Assembly (NCBI RefSeq): GCF_000175575.2 | Contig: NZ_CP005986.1 | Coordinates: 999,549 to 1,063,548 of the forward strand | Direction of reading: 5' to 3' | DNA from: Acidithiobacillus caldus ATCC 51756 | GTDB lineage: Bacteria; Pseudomonadota; Gammaproteobacteria; Acidithiobacillales; Acidithiobacillaceae | DNA length: 64,000 nt | In this document: in pieces, positions 34,801-42,871 of the stretch | Position numbering within the stretch: the stretch's first letter is position 1 | Layout of the letters: each line of letters starts with the position of its first letter | Translations under genes and position numbers: made by a program | The notes under the pieces: generated by a model | What the model was told of the DNA's origin: nothing | What the model saw: only the letters and a program-made list of their open reading frames with translations | Databases searched by the model: none

Positions 34801-37800
34801 CACAGCCGTATCTTGCGCACCCACTGGGCCGAGGGGTTGTTGCACCTGCGCTCCCGGGCCCAGATGGGCGATGGCTGGGTGGAGCATGTGCGTGCGGAGA
34901 TCCGCCCCTTGGGGCACCAGCGTCCGCAGGCCTGGCCAAGCCTCACAGGTGGTGTGGACGTGGTGGACGCGCAGACCCATTACGTCCGCACCGCGCAACT
35001 CGGTTTGCACTATGGGCCGGCCTTCCGCACGGTGCGGGCGGGGAGCCGCCTGGGCGACCGGCTCGACGGTGCGTTGGAACGCCCGATGGACCAGTCTACT
35101 GGCCCCTTTTACCTGGATCCCAGGGTGCTGGACGGAGCTTTTCAGCTCTTCGTCGATCTTTTGGCCGACGACACGCAGCGCGAGGCCCTTCCCTATGTCC
35201 CGGTACGTATCGATCGCGTGGACTGGTGGGGAAGCGCGGAGCCTTTATCCTCGGCGCGACTGCATCTCTTGCGGCGTTCTCCCCACTCAGTGCTGGCGGA
35301 CCTGCAGATGGTGAATACCAGCGGGCTGCTCTGCGTCCGCTGTGTGGGTTTACGCCTGCAGCAGGCCCGGCTGGCCGTCGAGCACGGACGACCACTCCCC
35401 CGTTATTTTGTCTCTCACCTGGAGCGCGTTCGCGCCCCCGATGCGCCCAGTGCGCTGGATGCGTCGGCACTGCACGAGGCTTTGGAGCATTTCTGGCGGT
35501 CCGATGCTCTCCTGTCACGTTGGCGTGAGGAATTCCTTCCCCTCCTGCAAAGCTATCTGGAGATGGGTGACGATCCGAACCGGACGCGTCTTTGGCGCAC
35601 GCTTTTGGAGGACTACCCAGAGCACCTGGCATGGACGTTGGCCGTCGGGCGCGGCGCCAGCAAGGCTTGCGGCCTCGAAGTGGAAGCCGCTGGTTCAGTT
35701 TTCCTGGAGGATTGGCAAGCGCGGGATCTACAGTTATGGGCGCCGCGGATAGCGGCCTTTTTGGCCCAAACCCTAACGCAGCAGTTGGGCGAGGGATTCG
35801 CCTTTGACGATCTTGCGGTGGCGGAGTTCTGCGATGGCGGGTGGACGCTCCTGCCGCCCTTGGGCGCGGGGCATCCCCACTTGTCCCTCTGGGGGTTGCT
35901 GTCGGAGGCCTTGGAGGATGAGGCGTCGTGGCCCAGGGCGTTACTGGGTGAGATTCCGCAGGGTTTCCCCAAGCTGGATCTGCTCTGGGCGCAGCTGGCA
36001 AGCGAGCCGAGCGACCCCGGCGGCTTTCTCGATCGGATTGCCCCACTGCTGCGCCCGGGAGCTCTTCTGCTGTGCCTGGGTGTGGAGGCCGGATGGCTTG
36101 CTAAATGTTCAGGTATGGGGATAGCTCCGAGCGCCATGGATGCCTTGGGCGAATTGGCCCAGACCCGGGCGTGGACGGTGCATAGTCTTGGTGAGGGCTT
36201 GGGGCCGCGCATAATGATCCTCCAGGCTCCCGCGGCTGAGCGAGGGCAGACGCAGGACGATCGGCGGCGCATTCTGTACCTAGGGCGAGGGCAGGGTGCC
36301 TTGTTGTCGGCGCTGCAACGTCGCAGCCGGGTTCTGGTGGCCGAGTCGGGTGATTTGATCGATACCTCAGATGTCCCGTCGGCTGAAATCTGGATCCATG
36401 CGCCTGTTCTCGAATGCAGAACGGGATCCTGGACGGCGCATCTCGCGACGCAAACGATGCGCCTGCGGGACATCGCTCGCGTGTGCCGGAAGCAGGTTGG
36501 TGGATCGCGTCTCGACCTGCTGCTTCCCGGCGCCTTGCGCCCGCGAGGCAGACCTGAAGACCTGGCGGCGGCCGCCCTGGCCGCTTTTGCGCGCAGTCTC
36601 ATCAACGAGTGGTCCGACCTCAGCCTACGCATTCTGGATCTCGATCTGGAACAGCCGGCAGCGGTCGAGGCGGCGCTTGCGGCCCTGCTTGACCCTGAGC
36701 CTTCGCGCCGGGAGCTCACTTGGGACGATGCAGGACGGTGTTGGATTCCGCGTACGACGGTCTATGGGTACTCCGAACCGGTGCAGGGTGATGGAGCACG
36801 CTTGATCACGACTCAGTCGGGGCAGTTGAAGTATTTGGCCTGGGAGACTTGCCCCGCCGACGCCCAATTGGCCTCTGAAAGTGTCGAGGTGGAGGTGGAG
36901 GCAGCGGGCCTCAACTTCCGGGACGTCATGTACGCTCTGGGTTTGCTCGGAGACGAGGCGCTGGAAGCGGGCTTTGCTGGCCCTGGCCTTGGTCTTGAGT
37001 TTGCCGGCACCATTCGCCGCGTTGGTGCCAACGTAACGGATTTTCGCCCTGGAGATCGGGTCTTGGGCTTTGGTCCCTACAGTCTGGCCAGCCGGGTGGT
37101 CACGCCGACCTTCGCCGTTGCCCCGCTTCCCGACGGTCTGGATATGGTGGCGGCGGCGGGCTTGCCCGTCGCCTTTTTCACGGCCTGGTATGCCCTGAAA
37201 ACCCTGGGACGGCTCCAAGCCGGTGAGCGGGTGCTCGTCCACGGCGGAACGGGTGCGGTGGGCATGGCCGCCATCCAGATTGCCGAACTCCTTGGGGCGG
37301 AAATCTGGGCAACGGCGGGCTCCCCAGCCAAGCGCGATTTGTTGCGTTTGCTGGGCGTTGACCACGTCCACGACTCCCGCACTTTGGACTTTGCCGACGC
37401 GATCCTTGCGGAGACGTCGGGAGAGGGCGTGGATGTGGTGCTCAACAGCCTCGCCGGGCTGGCGATGGACCAGAGCTTGCGCCTGCTCCGCCCCTTCGGC
37501 CGCTTTCTGGAGCTCGGAAAACGCGATTTTTATGGTAATACCCGTTTGGGTTTGCGGCCCATGCGCCAGAATCTGCAATATTTTGGGATCGACGCGGATC
37601 AACTTTTGGCACAGTGTCCAGAGCGCGCCCGCGAGATTTTTAGCGAATGTCTTGCGCACTTTCACCGTGGTGAGTTACGTCCCTTACCGGCGTCCCGCTT
37701 CCCCAGTTTTGCCGTGCAGGACGCCTTCCGGTTTATGCAGCGCTCCCGACAGCTGGGAAAAATCGTCATCGATACGCGCGGGCCGCACCTGCCGCAACGC

Positions 37801-39006
37801 TCGCCTTTACGACCCGCGTCGCAACCCCTGCGGCTGGATCCCGAGGCGATCTATCTGGTCACCGGTGGAAATCGCGGTCTGGGCTGGCGCAGCGCACGAC
37901 GCTTGATCGAACGTGGTGCACGTAAGCTGGCGCTCTTGAGTCGCAGCGGCGTACTTGCGCCGGAGGCCGGCGAATTTCTCGCGACCAATGCGCTCGAGGA
38001 TTTGGAATACCGTAGTCTTGCCGTAGATGTGACCGATGCCTCGGCCCTGGAGAACTGCCTGCAGGACCTGGAGGCTTGGGGACGCATCGGTGGGATCGTA
38101 CATGCCGCCGCCGTGATCGAAGACCAACTTGCCGAGGATTTGGACGCGGAGACGCTGCGCCGGGTGCTGGCCCCCAAAGTTGAGGGAGCCTGGGTGCTTC
38201 ACCGTTGGAGTCTGCAGCGGGAGCCCGACTTTTTTGTGCTCCTTTCTTCTATCTCCAATCTCCTGGGTAATATCGGACAGGGCGCCTATCTCGCCGCCAA
38301 CGGCTTTTTGGAGGCGCTGGCCGCGTTGCGCCGGTCCCAAGGCATGCCGGCGACGGTATTGCAGTTGGGTCCAGTTTCTGACGCGGGCTTTCTGACGCAG
38401 AACAATGAAACGCTGTCGCTCTTGGAGCGACGCTTGGGAGGCAGCGCCATTCGTGCCGAACAGGCTTTGGACGCGCTGGAGTTGGCCATCCACCGGGATA
38501 TTCCAGTGCTTGCCTTAGCCGATGTGCGCTGGAATGGGTTGCGTGCCGCGCTCCCGTATGTGGATTCAGCCCGTTTTGTAGCGCTGGATACGGATATCGA
38601 CGGCCATCAGGGACATTCCGATACGGATCTTGATTGGCGTGCCCGGCTCCATGGGATGGCCGCCGATGCCGCTCAACAGGAACTTGCCCAATGGATCGCT
38701 GAGGAAGTCGCCCAGATCTTGCGTCTCCACGCTGCCGACCTCGACCAGCGTAAAAAGCTCAGCGAATTGGGCTTTGACTCCCTCATGGGCATGGAACTGG
38801 CCCTTGCCCTGGAGGAGCGCCTCGGCATGCGTATTCCCAGTTTCATTCTCAGTGAAGCGCCCACGATCCATAGCCTGGCGAGTCGACTCTGGCACAGCCT
38901 GCAGGAGCAGCATCCTGCAGACGTGGAGGGTCAGGCGAAGGAGGCCCTCGCGCAAACCCACGGCGCGCTCGAGGAATATCGACGCACTGCAGCGCAGGTC
39001 CGTTGA
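31867..39006 (+). CDS. Type I polyketide synthase, single highly reducing module KS-AT-DH-(psiMT)-ER-KR-ACP
   Basis: 2,379 residues. KS (about 4-425) has Cys174 in DTACSSGMV, His309 in EAHGTGT and His347 in KSNLGHLE. AT (about 540-840) has Ser629 in GHSVGE and YPFHGPAMD, which suggests malonyl specificity. DH (about 895-1185) keeps His931 and DPRVLDGAFQ, but HxxxGxxxxP is altered (DHRVGDSVLLAG). About 1,190-1,640 look like an inactive methyltransferase and the KR structural half. ER (about 1,640-1,975) has VLVHGGTGAVGMAAIQIAE. KR has TGGNRGLGWRSA and Tyr2141. ACP carries Ser2305 in GFDSLMGME. No thioesterase is present. Iterative use would give a saturated or partly reduced chain, which the adjacent oxoamine synthase could offload. 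Confidence 0.95.
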   Translation: MPRLPSIAIIGYATRLPKTSDPHFWEDLRQGKNLLSQVEPDRWAQSAFWHPRRSHPGTSVTFAAGSLGDVAGFDAGFFRISPREAVAMDPQQRLLLEMSWEALERAGLRPRRLRGSNTGVFVGLASTDYAYRNADDFAAIGPNSATGATASIAANRISFVYDWRGPSFVVDTACSSGMVAFHLACMALARGDCDLALAGAINLHLHPYGFLIFSKASMLSPQGLSRPFAAGADGYVRSEGGGVFVLKPLDRARRDGDRILAVVVATGMNTDGNKSGITVPRAETQAALLEKVYAQAGLAPEDLHYLEAHGTGTAVGDPIELEAIGLALARHRRQALPVGSVKSNLGHLETASAVPGLLKAIHCLREREIPPSIGAEEINPKLPLDRYPLDIVRERRSLPQDGVLHIGVNSFGFGGANAHALLQSPPRWRRPQRVVWNPSPTPTDGWRPLLLTGAEAQGLRALAAELADFLETLSRRDFERAIYQQNFRREALGFGVAFWFRNRDDLGLQLRQFADGAEVPVVVRRPDWRDARAAVRGVVLIYSGNGCQWPGMGRALLSHPVARAVVEEIDTTFAPLAGYRLVDELLREDSLDLYDSTARAQPALFALQVAQTQLAVSFGAEPLAVVGHSVGEVAAAWACGALTLAEAARVIYYRSIAQERTRGLGQMTAVAVSPEVLPDLLRAEGLDSELHLAAINSPRGVTVVGAAQALDRLERVLKTQGIACKRLGLDYPFHGPAMDSLRDELRNHLASLQPRAERIPFLSTVTGKSLPGTSLDGEYWWHNVREPVRFAEAAERSLEQSPYFLELGGHPVLRGYLREIFEHRQCEGHVVGALRRGQGDAVAALRQAVGELWAAGLDKDLQRYYPQELPPLDLPPYPWQRQRFWQEPTAESYRLLQRDPVHELLGHALAQHPHTWEQVLDLATQSWLRDHRVGDSVLLAGAAFLEIVLAAGHEIFPESEGLCVENFEILAPLVLEEEHSRILRTHWAEGLLHLRSRAQMGDGWVEHVRAEIRPLGHQRPQAWPSLTGGVDVVDAQTHYVRTAQLGLHYGPAFRTVRAGSRLGDRLDGALERPMDQSTGPFYLDPRVLDGAFQLFVDLLADDTQREALPYVPVRIDRVDWWGSAEPLSSARLHLLRRSPHSVLADLQMVNTSGLLCVRCVGLRLQQARLAVEHGRPLPRYFVSHLERVRAPDAPSALDASALHEALEHFWRSDALLSRWREEFLPLLQSYLEMGDDPNRTRLWRTLLEDYPEHLAWTLAVGRGASKACGLEVEAAGSVFLEDWQARDLQLWAPRIAAFLAQTLTQQLGEGFAFDDLAVAEFCDGGWTLLPPLGAGHPHLSLWGLLSEALEDEASWPRALLGEIPQGFPKLDLLWAQLASEPSDPGGFLDRIAPLLRPGALLLCLGVEAGWLAKCSGMGIAPSAMDALGELAQTRAWTVHSLGEGLGPRIMILQAPAAERGQTQDDRRRILYLGRGQGALLSALQRRSRVLVAESGDLIDTSDVPSAEIWIHAPVLECRTGSWTAHLATQTMRLRDIARVCRKQVGGSRLDLLLPGALRPRGRPEDLAAAALAAFARSLINEWSDLSLRILDLDLEQPAAVEAALAALLDPEPSRRELTWDDAGRCWIPRTTVYGYSEPVQGDGARLITTQSGQLKYLAWETCPADAQLASESVEVEVEAAGLNFRDVMYALGLLGDEALEAGFAGPGLGLEFAGTIRRVGANVTDFRPGDRVLGFGPYSLASRVVTPTFAVAPLPDGLDMVAAAGLPVAFFTAWYALKTLGRLQAGERVLVHGGTGAVGMAAIQIAELLGAEIWATAGSPAKRDLLRLLGVDHVHDSRTLDFADAILAETSGEGVDVVLNSLAGLAMDQSLRLLRPFGRFLELGKRDFYGNTRLGLRPMRQNLQYFGIDADQLLAQCPERAREIFSECLAHFHRGELRPLPASRFPSFAVQDAFRFMQRSRQLGKIVIDTRGPHLPQRSPLRPASQPLRLDPEAIYLVTGGNRGLGWRSARRLIERGARKLALLSRSGVLAPEAGEFLATNALEDLEYRSLAVDVTDASALENCLQDLEAWGRIGGIVHAAAVIEDQLAEDLDAETLRRVLAPKVEGAWVLHRWSLQREPDFFVLLSSISNLLGNIGQGAYLAANGFLEALAALRRSQGMPATVLQLGPVSDAGFLTQNNETLSLLERRLGGSAIRAEQALDALELAIHRDIPVLALADVRWNGLRAALPYVDSARFVALDTDIDGHQGHSDTDLDWRARLHGMAADAAQQELAQWIAEEVAQILRLHAADLDQRKKLSELGFDSLMGMELALALEERLGMRIPSFILSEAPTIHSLASRLWHSLQEQHPADVEGQAKEALAQTHGALEEYRRTAAQVR

Positions 39007-39007
39007 G

Positions 39008-40339
39008 ATGGCTTCCTCATCGCGATTGAGTTCCGAGGAGAAGCACTCGCTCCTGCAGCGAGGCAAGGCCTTGCTCCAGGGTCGGGTAGCCCCCGAAGAT
39101 CCGGAGAACGATAATAATCCACTGGGGATTGCCGAGGACTTGGTGGACTTTCGCAAGCATCCGGGTTACCTGCAGGTTGCGCGGCTGCGGGAGGGGGGAC
39201 GTCTCCTGGGGGTACAGAGCCCTTTCTTTCGCGTGCACGATGGGATAGCCGGGGCGCATAGCCGCATCGAGGGGCGCGAGGTCGTCAACTATGCGAGCTA
39301 TAACTACCTGGATCTCGCCGGACATCCGGCGGTGATGAACGCCGCTCAGGCCGCCGTCGCGGAGTTTGGCACGACGGTATCGGCCAGTCGTATTGTGTCC
39401 GGCGAGCGTCCCTTTCACCGTCGGCTCGAGAAGGCTCTGGCAGAGCACTACGGGGTAGAGGATGCCGTTGCCTTTGTCAGTGGTCACGCTACCAATGTAA
39501 GCCTTCTGGGCCAGCTGCTCGGCCCGCGGGATGTACTGCTCCACGATGAATATGCGCACAACAGCATCGTCGTGGGTGCTCGCCTTTCCGGCGCGCAGCG
39601 CCTGCCTTTTCCTCATAACGATCTGGCACAGCTGGAGCATCTGCTGCGTACCCACCGTCGCCAGGCGGAGCGCTGCATAATTGCCGTCGAAGGGATCTAC
39701 AGCATGGACGGGGATTACCCAGATCTCCCACGTCTGTTGGAGATCAAGACTCGTTACCGTTCTTGGCTCATGGTGGACGAGGCCCACAGTTTGGGGGTGC
39801 TGGGTGCAACCGGCCGAGGCGTGGCGGAGCATTTCCACGTCGATGCTCGCGACGTGGACATCTGGATGGGAACGCTGAGCAAGACCTTAGCCAGCTGCGG
39901 AGGCTACGTTGCCGGAAGCGCGGCGTTGGTGGAGCAAATTCGCTATCTGGCTCCTGGGTTTTTGTATAGTGTCGGCCTCGCTCCGCCCCTAGCTGCCGCA
40001 GCGGAGGCCGCCATGGCTGTACTCCACCGTGAACCGCAGCGGGTCCGAGTGCTCCACGACAACGGTGCCTACTTTCGAGAGGGCCTGCAGAGATTGGGCC
40101 TCGATACGGGTAGCGCCGTAGGCTATGCGGTTATTCCGTGGATCGTAGGAAGCTCCCTCAAGGCCGTGCGCTACTCCGCGCAACTTCTGGAGCGAAACAT
40201 TAACGTCCAGCCCATACTATACCCCGCCGTCCCCGAGCAACGAGCCCGACTGCGCTTTTTTGTGAGTAGCGCCCACAGCCGCGGAGATTTGGACCAGACC
40301 ATCGCGGCCATCCAGGATATCCAGAACGCGATGTCCTGA
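39008..40339 (+). CDS. PLP-dependent alpha-oxoamine synthase (AONS/serine palmitoyltransferase-like)
   Basis: 443 residues from ATG 1 bp after the PKS stop, about 50-60 residues longer at the N-terminus than BioF. Family signatures are NYASYNYLDLAGHP, GTTVSASRIVSGERPFHRRL, FVSGHATNVSLLGQLLGP, DEYAHNSIVVGARLSGAQ, MVDEAHSLGVLGATGRGVAE (PLP Asp) and MGTLSKTLASCGGYVAG with the PLP Lys292. These enzymes condense an acyl thioester with an amino acid, with loss of CO2. Location behind a PKS that lacks a thioesterase suggests it takes the chain from the PKS ACP and makes a 2-amino-3-ketone. A true BioF role is unlikely since bioA lies elsewhere (58 kb) and the context differs. Amino-acid substrate unknown. 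Confidence 0.88.
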   Translation: MASSSRLSSEEKHSLLQRGKALLQGRVAPEDPENDNNPLGIAEDLVDFRKHPGYLQVARLREGGRLLGVQSPFFRVHDGIAGAHSRIEGREVVNYASYNYLDLAGHPAVMNAAQAAVAEFGTTVSASRIVSGERPFHRRLEKALAEHYGVEDAVAFVSGHATNVSLLGQLLGPRDVLLHDEYAHNSIVVGARLSGAQRLPFPHNDLAQLEHLLRTHRRQAERCIIAVEGIYSMDGDYPDLPRLLEIKTRYRSWLMVDEAHSLGVLGATGRGVAEHFHVDARDVDIWMGTLSKTLASCGGYVAGSAALVEQIRYLAPGFLYSVGLAPPLAAAAEAAMAVLHREPQRVRVLHDNGAYFREGLQRLGLDTGSAVGYAVIPWIVGSSLKAVRYSAQLLERNINVQPILYPAVPEQRARLRFFVSSAHSRGDLDQTIAAIQDIQNAMS

Positions 40340-40369
40340 GGTGTCCTGGCAATAATAGACACTATCGTT

Positions 40370-40576
40370 TCAAGCGGCTGATCTCCAGTAGGACTGGGCG
40401 AAGACAGCCGGCGCCAAGTAACCAAGCCGTGAGTGGCGACGCTGGCGGTTGTAAAAAATCTCGATGTACTCCCGGATGGCCGCCTCGGCCTCTGTACGGG
40501 TTGCAAAGGGGCGATGATGCACCATTTCGTTCTTGAGGTTCCCCCAGAAGGGCGTGCTCCCCATCATAAAGGGCAT
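40370..40576 (-). pseudogene. IS3-family transposase C-terminal remnant
   Basis: About 55 meaningful codons give NLKNEMVHHRPFATRTEAEA and YIEIFYNRQRRHSRLGYLAP, the conserved end of IS3-family (IS150-like) OrfB. The catalytic parts are missing. Its 5' side is fused directly to a fragment of an hsdR-like gene. It lies 30 bp after the oxoamine synthase stop and marks the end of the capsule/PKS region. Confidence 0.8.
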
Positions 40577-40682
40577 CGTTGGGGCTGATGGTGCTGCCTT
40601 GGGGTGGCGTGTAGAGCCAGCCTCGAGATGCCAGGTCCGTGCAGATTTCGGTTTCTAGGGCAAATTCGTTGTGGATGGCCAT
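40563..40682 (-). pseudogene. Type I restriction HsdR N-terminal fragment
   Basis: From ATG at 40682 the frame reads MAIHNEFALETEICTDLASR followed by GWLYTPPQG and SPNDALYD. This matches the typical start of type I restriction endonuclease R subunits (HNE..FE.EIC..LA..GWLY....A..YD.A.ALFP). After NDALYD the sequence changes into the IS3 remnant. Only about 40 codons remain, so it is dead. It starts 2 bp after the PIN toxin stop, an arrangement seen where toxin-antitoxin genes are embedded in restriction operons. Confidence 0.6.
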
Positions 40683-40684
40683 AG

Positions 40685-41095
40685 TCAGGATTCCCAGGCG
40701 ATGCAATCGACGAGAGGGGAATAGGGAACCAGGGCGGCGTCCGTGGTGAGTAAGCGGGAAGGCAGGGTCACGGCTTGGGCAACCAGAAGCCGGTCGAAGG
40801 GGTCCTTGTGGTGCCACGGAAGGCTGGCCAAAAGAAAGGTGTGGATGCTTTCCATGGGGAGTTCCGTAAAGCCCGTTTCCTGAGCCAATTGATAAATATC
40901 TTGGGGCTCGAAGTCAAAATCGGGGCGGCGGAGGGAAGATTTGATGGCAATCTCCCAGAGGCTGACGGCACTGAAAAGTATCGTGTGGTTGGGATCCGTC
41001 AGGATGGTCTGGGTGGTCTTGGGTAGGCGGTCTGGGGACAGCAGGCTGGCTAGCAGGACGTTGGTGTCCAGCAGCAGACGAGATGAGGGCATCAA
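40685..41095 (-). CDS. PIN-domain toxin (VapC-like)
   Basis: 136 residues (ATG at 41095 or 41092). PIN signature: RLLLDTNVLLASLLSPDRLP (first Asp), SAVSLWEIAIKSSL (Glu), WHHKDPFDRLLVAQAV (DPFDRLL, second Asp) and LLTTDAALVPY (third Asp). It fits PIN proteins paired with Phd antitoxins, which cleave tRNA or other RNA. ATG overlaps the antitoxin stop, so translation is coupled. All four acidic residues are present, so the toxin is probably functional. Confidence 0.9.
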   Translation of the reverse strand: MMPSSRLLLDTNVLLASLLSPDRLPKTTQTILTDPNHTILFSAVSLWEIAIKSSLRRPDFDFEPQDIYQLAQETGFTELPMESIHTFLLASLPWHHKDPFDRLLVAQAVTLPSRLLTTDAALVPYSPLVDCIAWES

Positions 41096-41334
41096 TCCGC
41101 AGATCCGGAAAACATGCGCAGAATTTCTTCCTGAGCCATTTGGTCCAAATCTTTGGGTAGGTGAAAACGTCCGGCACCCAAGCCCAACGTGCGGGGCTTG
41201 GTGGGTGTAGCAAGGGACACCAACCGGGCTACGGGTTTGCCGGAGCGGGCAATGATGATTTCCTCCCCAGCCGCCGCCTGATCCACATAGCGGGAGAGCT
41301 GGGTTTTGGCTTCGTGGATATTGACAATGGTCAC
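41092..41334 (-). CDS. Phd/YefM-family antitoxin
   Basis: About 80 residues from GTG at 41334; an in-frame ATG at 41385 would add 17 atypical residues. The N-terminus TIVNIHEAKTQLSRYVDQAA and GEEIIIARSGKPVARLV are diagnostic for Phd antitoxins. The C-terminal LGLGAGRFHLPKDLDQMAQE is the usual toxin-binding tail of Phd partners of PIN toxins (G...G.f..P.D.d). Paired with the downstream PIN toxin. Confidence 0.9.
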   Translation of the reverse strand: MTIVNIHEAKTQLSRYVDQAAAGEEIIIARSGKPVARLVSLATPTKPRTLGLGAGRFHLPKDLDQMAQEEILRMFSGSAD

Positions 41335-41417
41335 GGTGGCGGTCTCCGATAGCGTAACTTGGTCTAGTTTAGTCAACCAGGGCAATAGTTGGCAATCAGA
41401 CTTCCAGCAACTCTGTC

Positions 41418-41655
41418 ATGCCACCGCTACCGCAGAGGAACTGGCGGTGCTACCTCAGCGTTGAGGCGGCCTGCACTTTGCTCGACGGAACGGCGGGCAC
41501 GAGCTACCTTTTGCTGCAGGTAATCCCGGTAGCCTTGCTCAGCCCGCTGCTGGGCAATGTATTCCCGCAGCACCTCAGAGGCAGGTCGGTAGGCAGCATC
41601 GGCGGCGGCAAAAAACTCAGAGCTCTGGCTCCAGTTCCGAAGTGAAGCCAGAATG
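41418..41655 (-). pseudogene. Antitoxin-like fragment (decayed toxin-antitoxin remnant)
   Basis: A minus-strand open stretch without a good start reads LRNWSQSSEFFAAADAAYRP, EVLREYIAQQRAEQGYRDYL and QQKVARARRSVEQSAGRLNA, then stops with TAG near 41430. The composition and the VLREYI...YLxxKVxxAR pattern resemble the C-terminal part of ParD/CopG-like antitoxins. An ATG (MTELLEV) follows a few bases later but stops after seven codons, as if the toxin gene were deleted. Low certainty. Confidence 0.35.
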
Positions 41656-41788
41656 TTGGGCCATGTTCAGATCTACCGCCCTACAGAATATGGGAGCAGC
41701 ATGTATCAGGTCGTGCAGGATGTCGGTCTGGCCACTTCACCGCACTCTACCATCGGAGCAATCAAATGAGCATCTCCCTCTGACTTGG

Positions 41789-42246
41789 TTACGCAACCAA
41801 CTGACTTTCGGCGCTGGTGACCTGCTCTGCGGCAATGAGTCCTTGGCGATTGTCCATGAGCACATGCCCAAGATAGGCCAAGCGGGAAGCTTCGCCGGGC
41901 GCCTTTTTGTAGAGCCGAGCATCGGGGTCGGTCACCGAGGCGTGCGTCGTATTACGGCGCGACTGGCCGCGGAAATCGGAACCATCGCCCTCACGGTCCT
42001 CAGGATCTTTCGGCTGGAAGGATTTCTGCGAAGCCCAAGCTTCCAGCAGGGTGCCATCGACGGAGAAATGCTCTTCGGAAAGCAGATCACGATAGCGGGC
42101 CTGTTCCAACACGGAGCGGAAGCATTCCCGCACTGTCCCTTTATCCAGCAGCCGATCCCGATGCTTGCTGAAGACCGTGGACACCCAGACGTCGTCGTCC
42201 ATTCCCAAACCCACAAACCAACGGAACAGCAGGTGTTCCGTTGGTG
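41789..42246 (-). pseudogene. IS5/IS1182-like transposase fragment
   Basis: The frame reads EHLLFRWFVGLGMDDDVWV from about 42,240, then STVFSKHRDRLL, HFSVDGTLLEAWASQKSF (first catalytic Asp) and RQGLIAAEQVTSAESQLVA. This is the N-terminal and central part of a transposase of the IS1182/IS5 type (FRWFVGLxxDDxVWDHSTFSKNRxRLL). The C-terminus with the last catalytic residue is missing and the 5' side is cut by an IS256 end at 42,248. Confidence 0.75.
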
Positions 42247-42247
42247 A

Positions 42248-42831
42248 GCTATGGTCAAGATTGGTGTATGAGCATTTGCTAACACGATTCAGGCGGCGTC
42301 CTGTTGGGGATCCTGCCGGGTTTCGTTGGCAGGAAGTCCATCGATAAATATCACCCTGGCAAAGAGCTCGCGCAGTCTTTCCGGATGCTGAATCCCGCGC
42401 CAGTGTCTCTCTGCCTGCTGGATGAGCTTGTAGCTCAGGCCAAGGAAGCTGTTGCGCGAGACGCAGTTCTTGGTACGGCTGCTGCGATGCCGTACGGTGG
42501 CGAAGGTCGATTCGATGGCGTTGCTGCTGCGGATATGCCGCCAGTGCTCTGCCGGGAAGTCGAAGAAGGTCAGCAGCACGTCCCGGTCCTTCTCGAGTTT
42601 TTCGACCGCTCTGGGATATTTGGCCTGGTAGTCCCGCACGAAGGCTTGCCAGCTCTTCTACGCCGCTTCTCGGGTATCGGCCATCCAGATGGCCTGCAAA
42701 GCGGCCTTGGCCCTCCCCTGGAGCCGCTTCGGTAGCTCGTTGAGGATATTGGCAAAACCAAGGAAAAGAACGCCGTCTGGCGGTCGCTTACTTAGCAAAT
42801 GCTGATACACCCATCTTGACCATAGCTCGGT
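42248..42831 (-). pseudogene. Decayed IS256 copy bounded by two inverted ends of the same type
   Basis: The transposase 3' part (about 42289-42755) reads ANILNELPKRLQGRAKAALQ, a TAG at 42658-42660, then DYQAKYPRAVEKLEKDRDVL, IRSSNAIESTFATVRHRSSR and GIQHPERLRELFARVIF. It is closely related to the intact IS256 at 22 kb. The left boundary begins GAGCTATGGTCAAGATTGG at 42248. The right boundary, inward from 42831, is GAGCTATGGTCAAGATGGG. Both resemble the 3' terminal end, not one of each, and the 5' part of the gene is absent. Confidence 0.8.
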
Positions 42832-42871
42832 CCATCCCATGGAGATCTATTACGTGTCCAATTCGTGCAGA

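Noticed and set aside
39008-40339. Annotation as biotin-synthesis BioF
   Set aside because: The protein has a longer N-terminus, sits 1 bp after a PKS that lacks a release domain, and bioA is 18 kb away in another operon; a lipid oxoamine synthase fits the context better.
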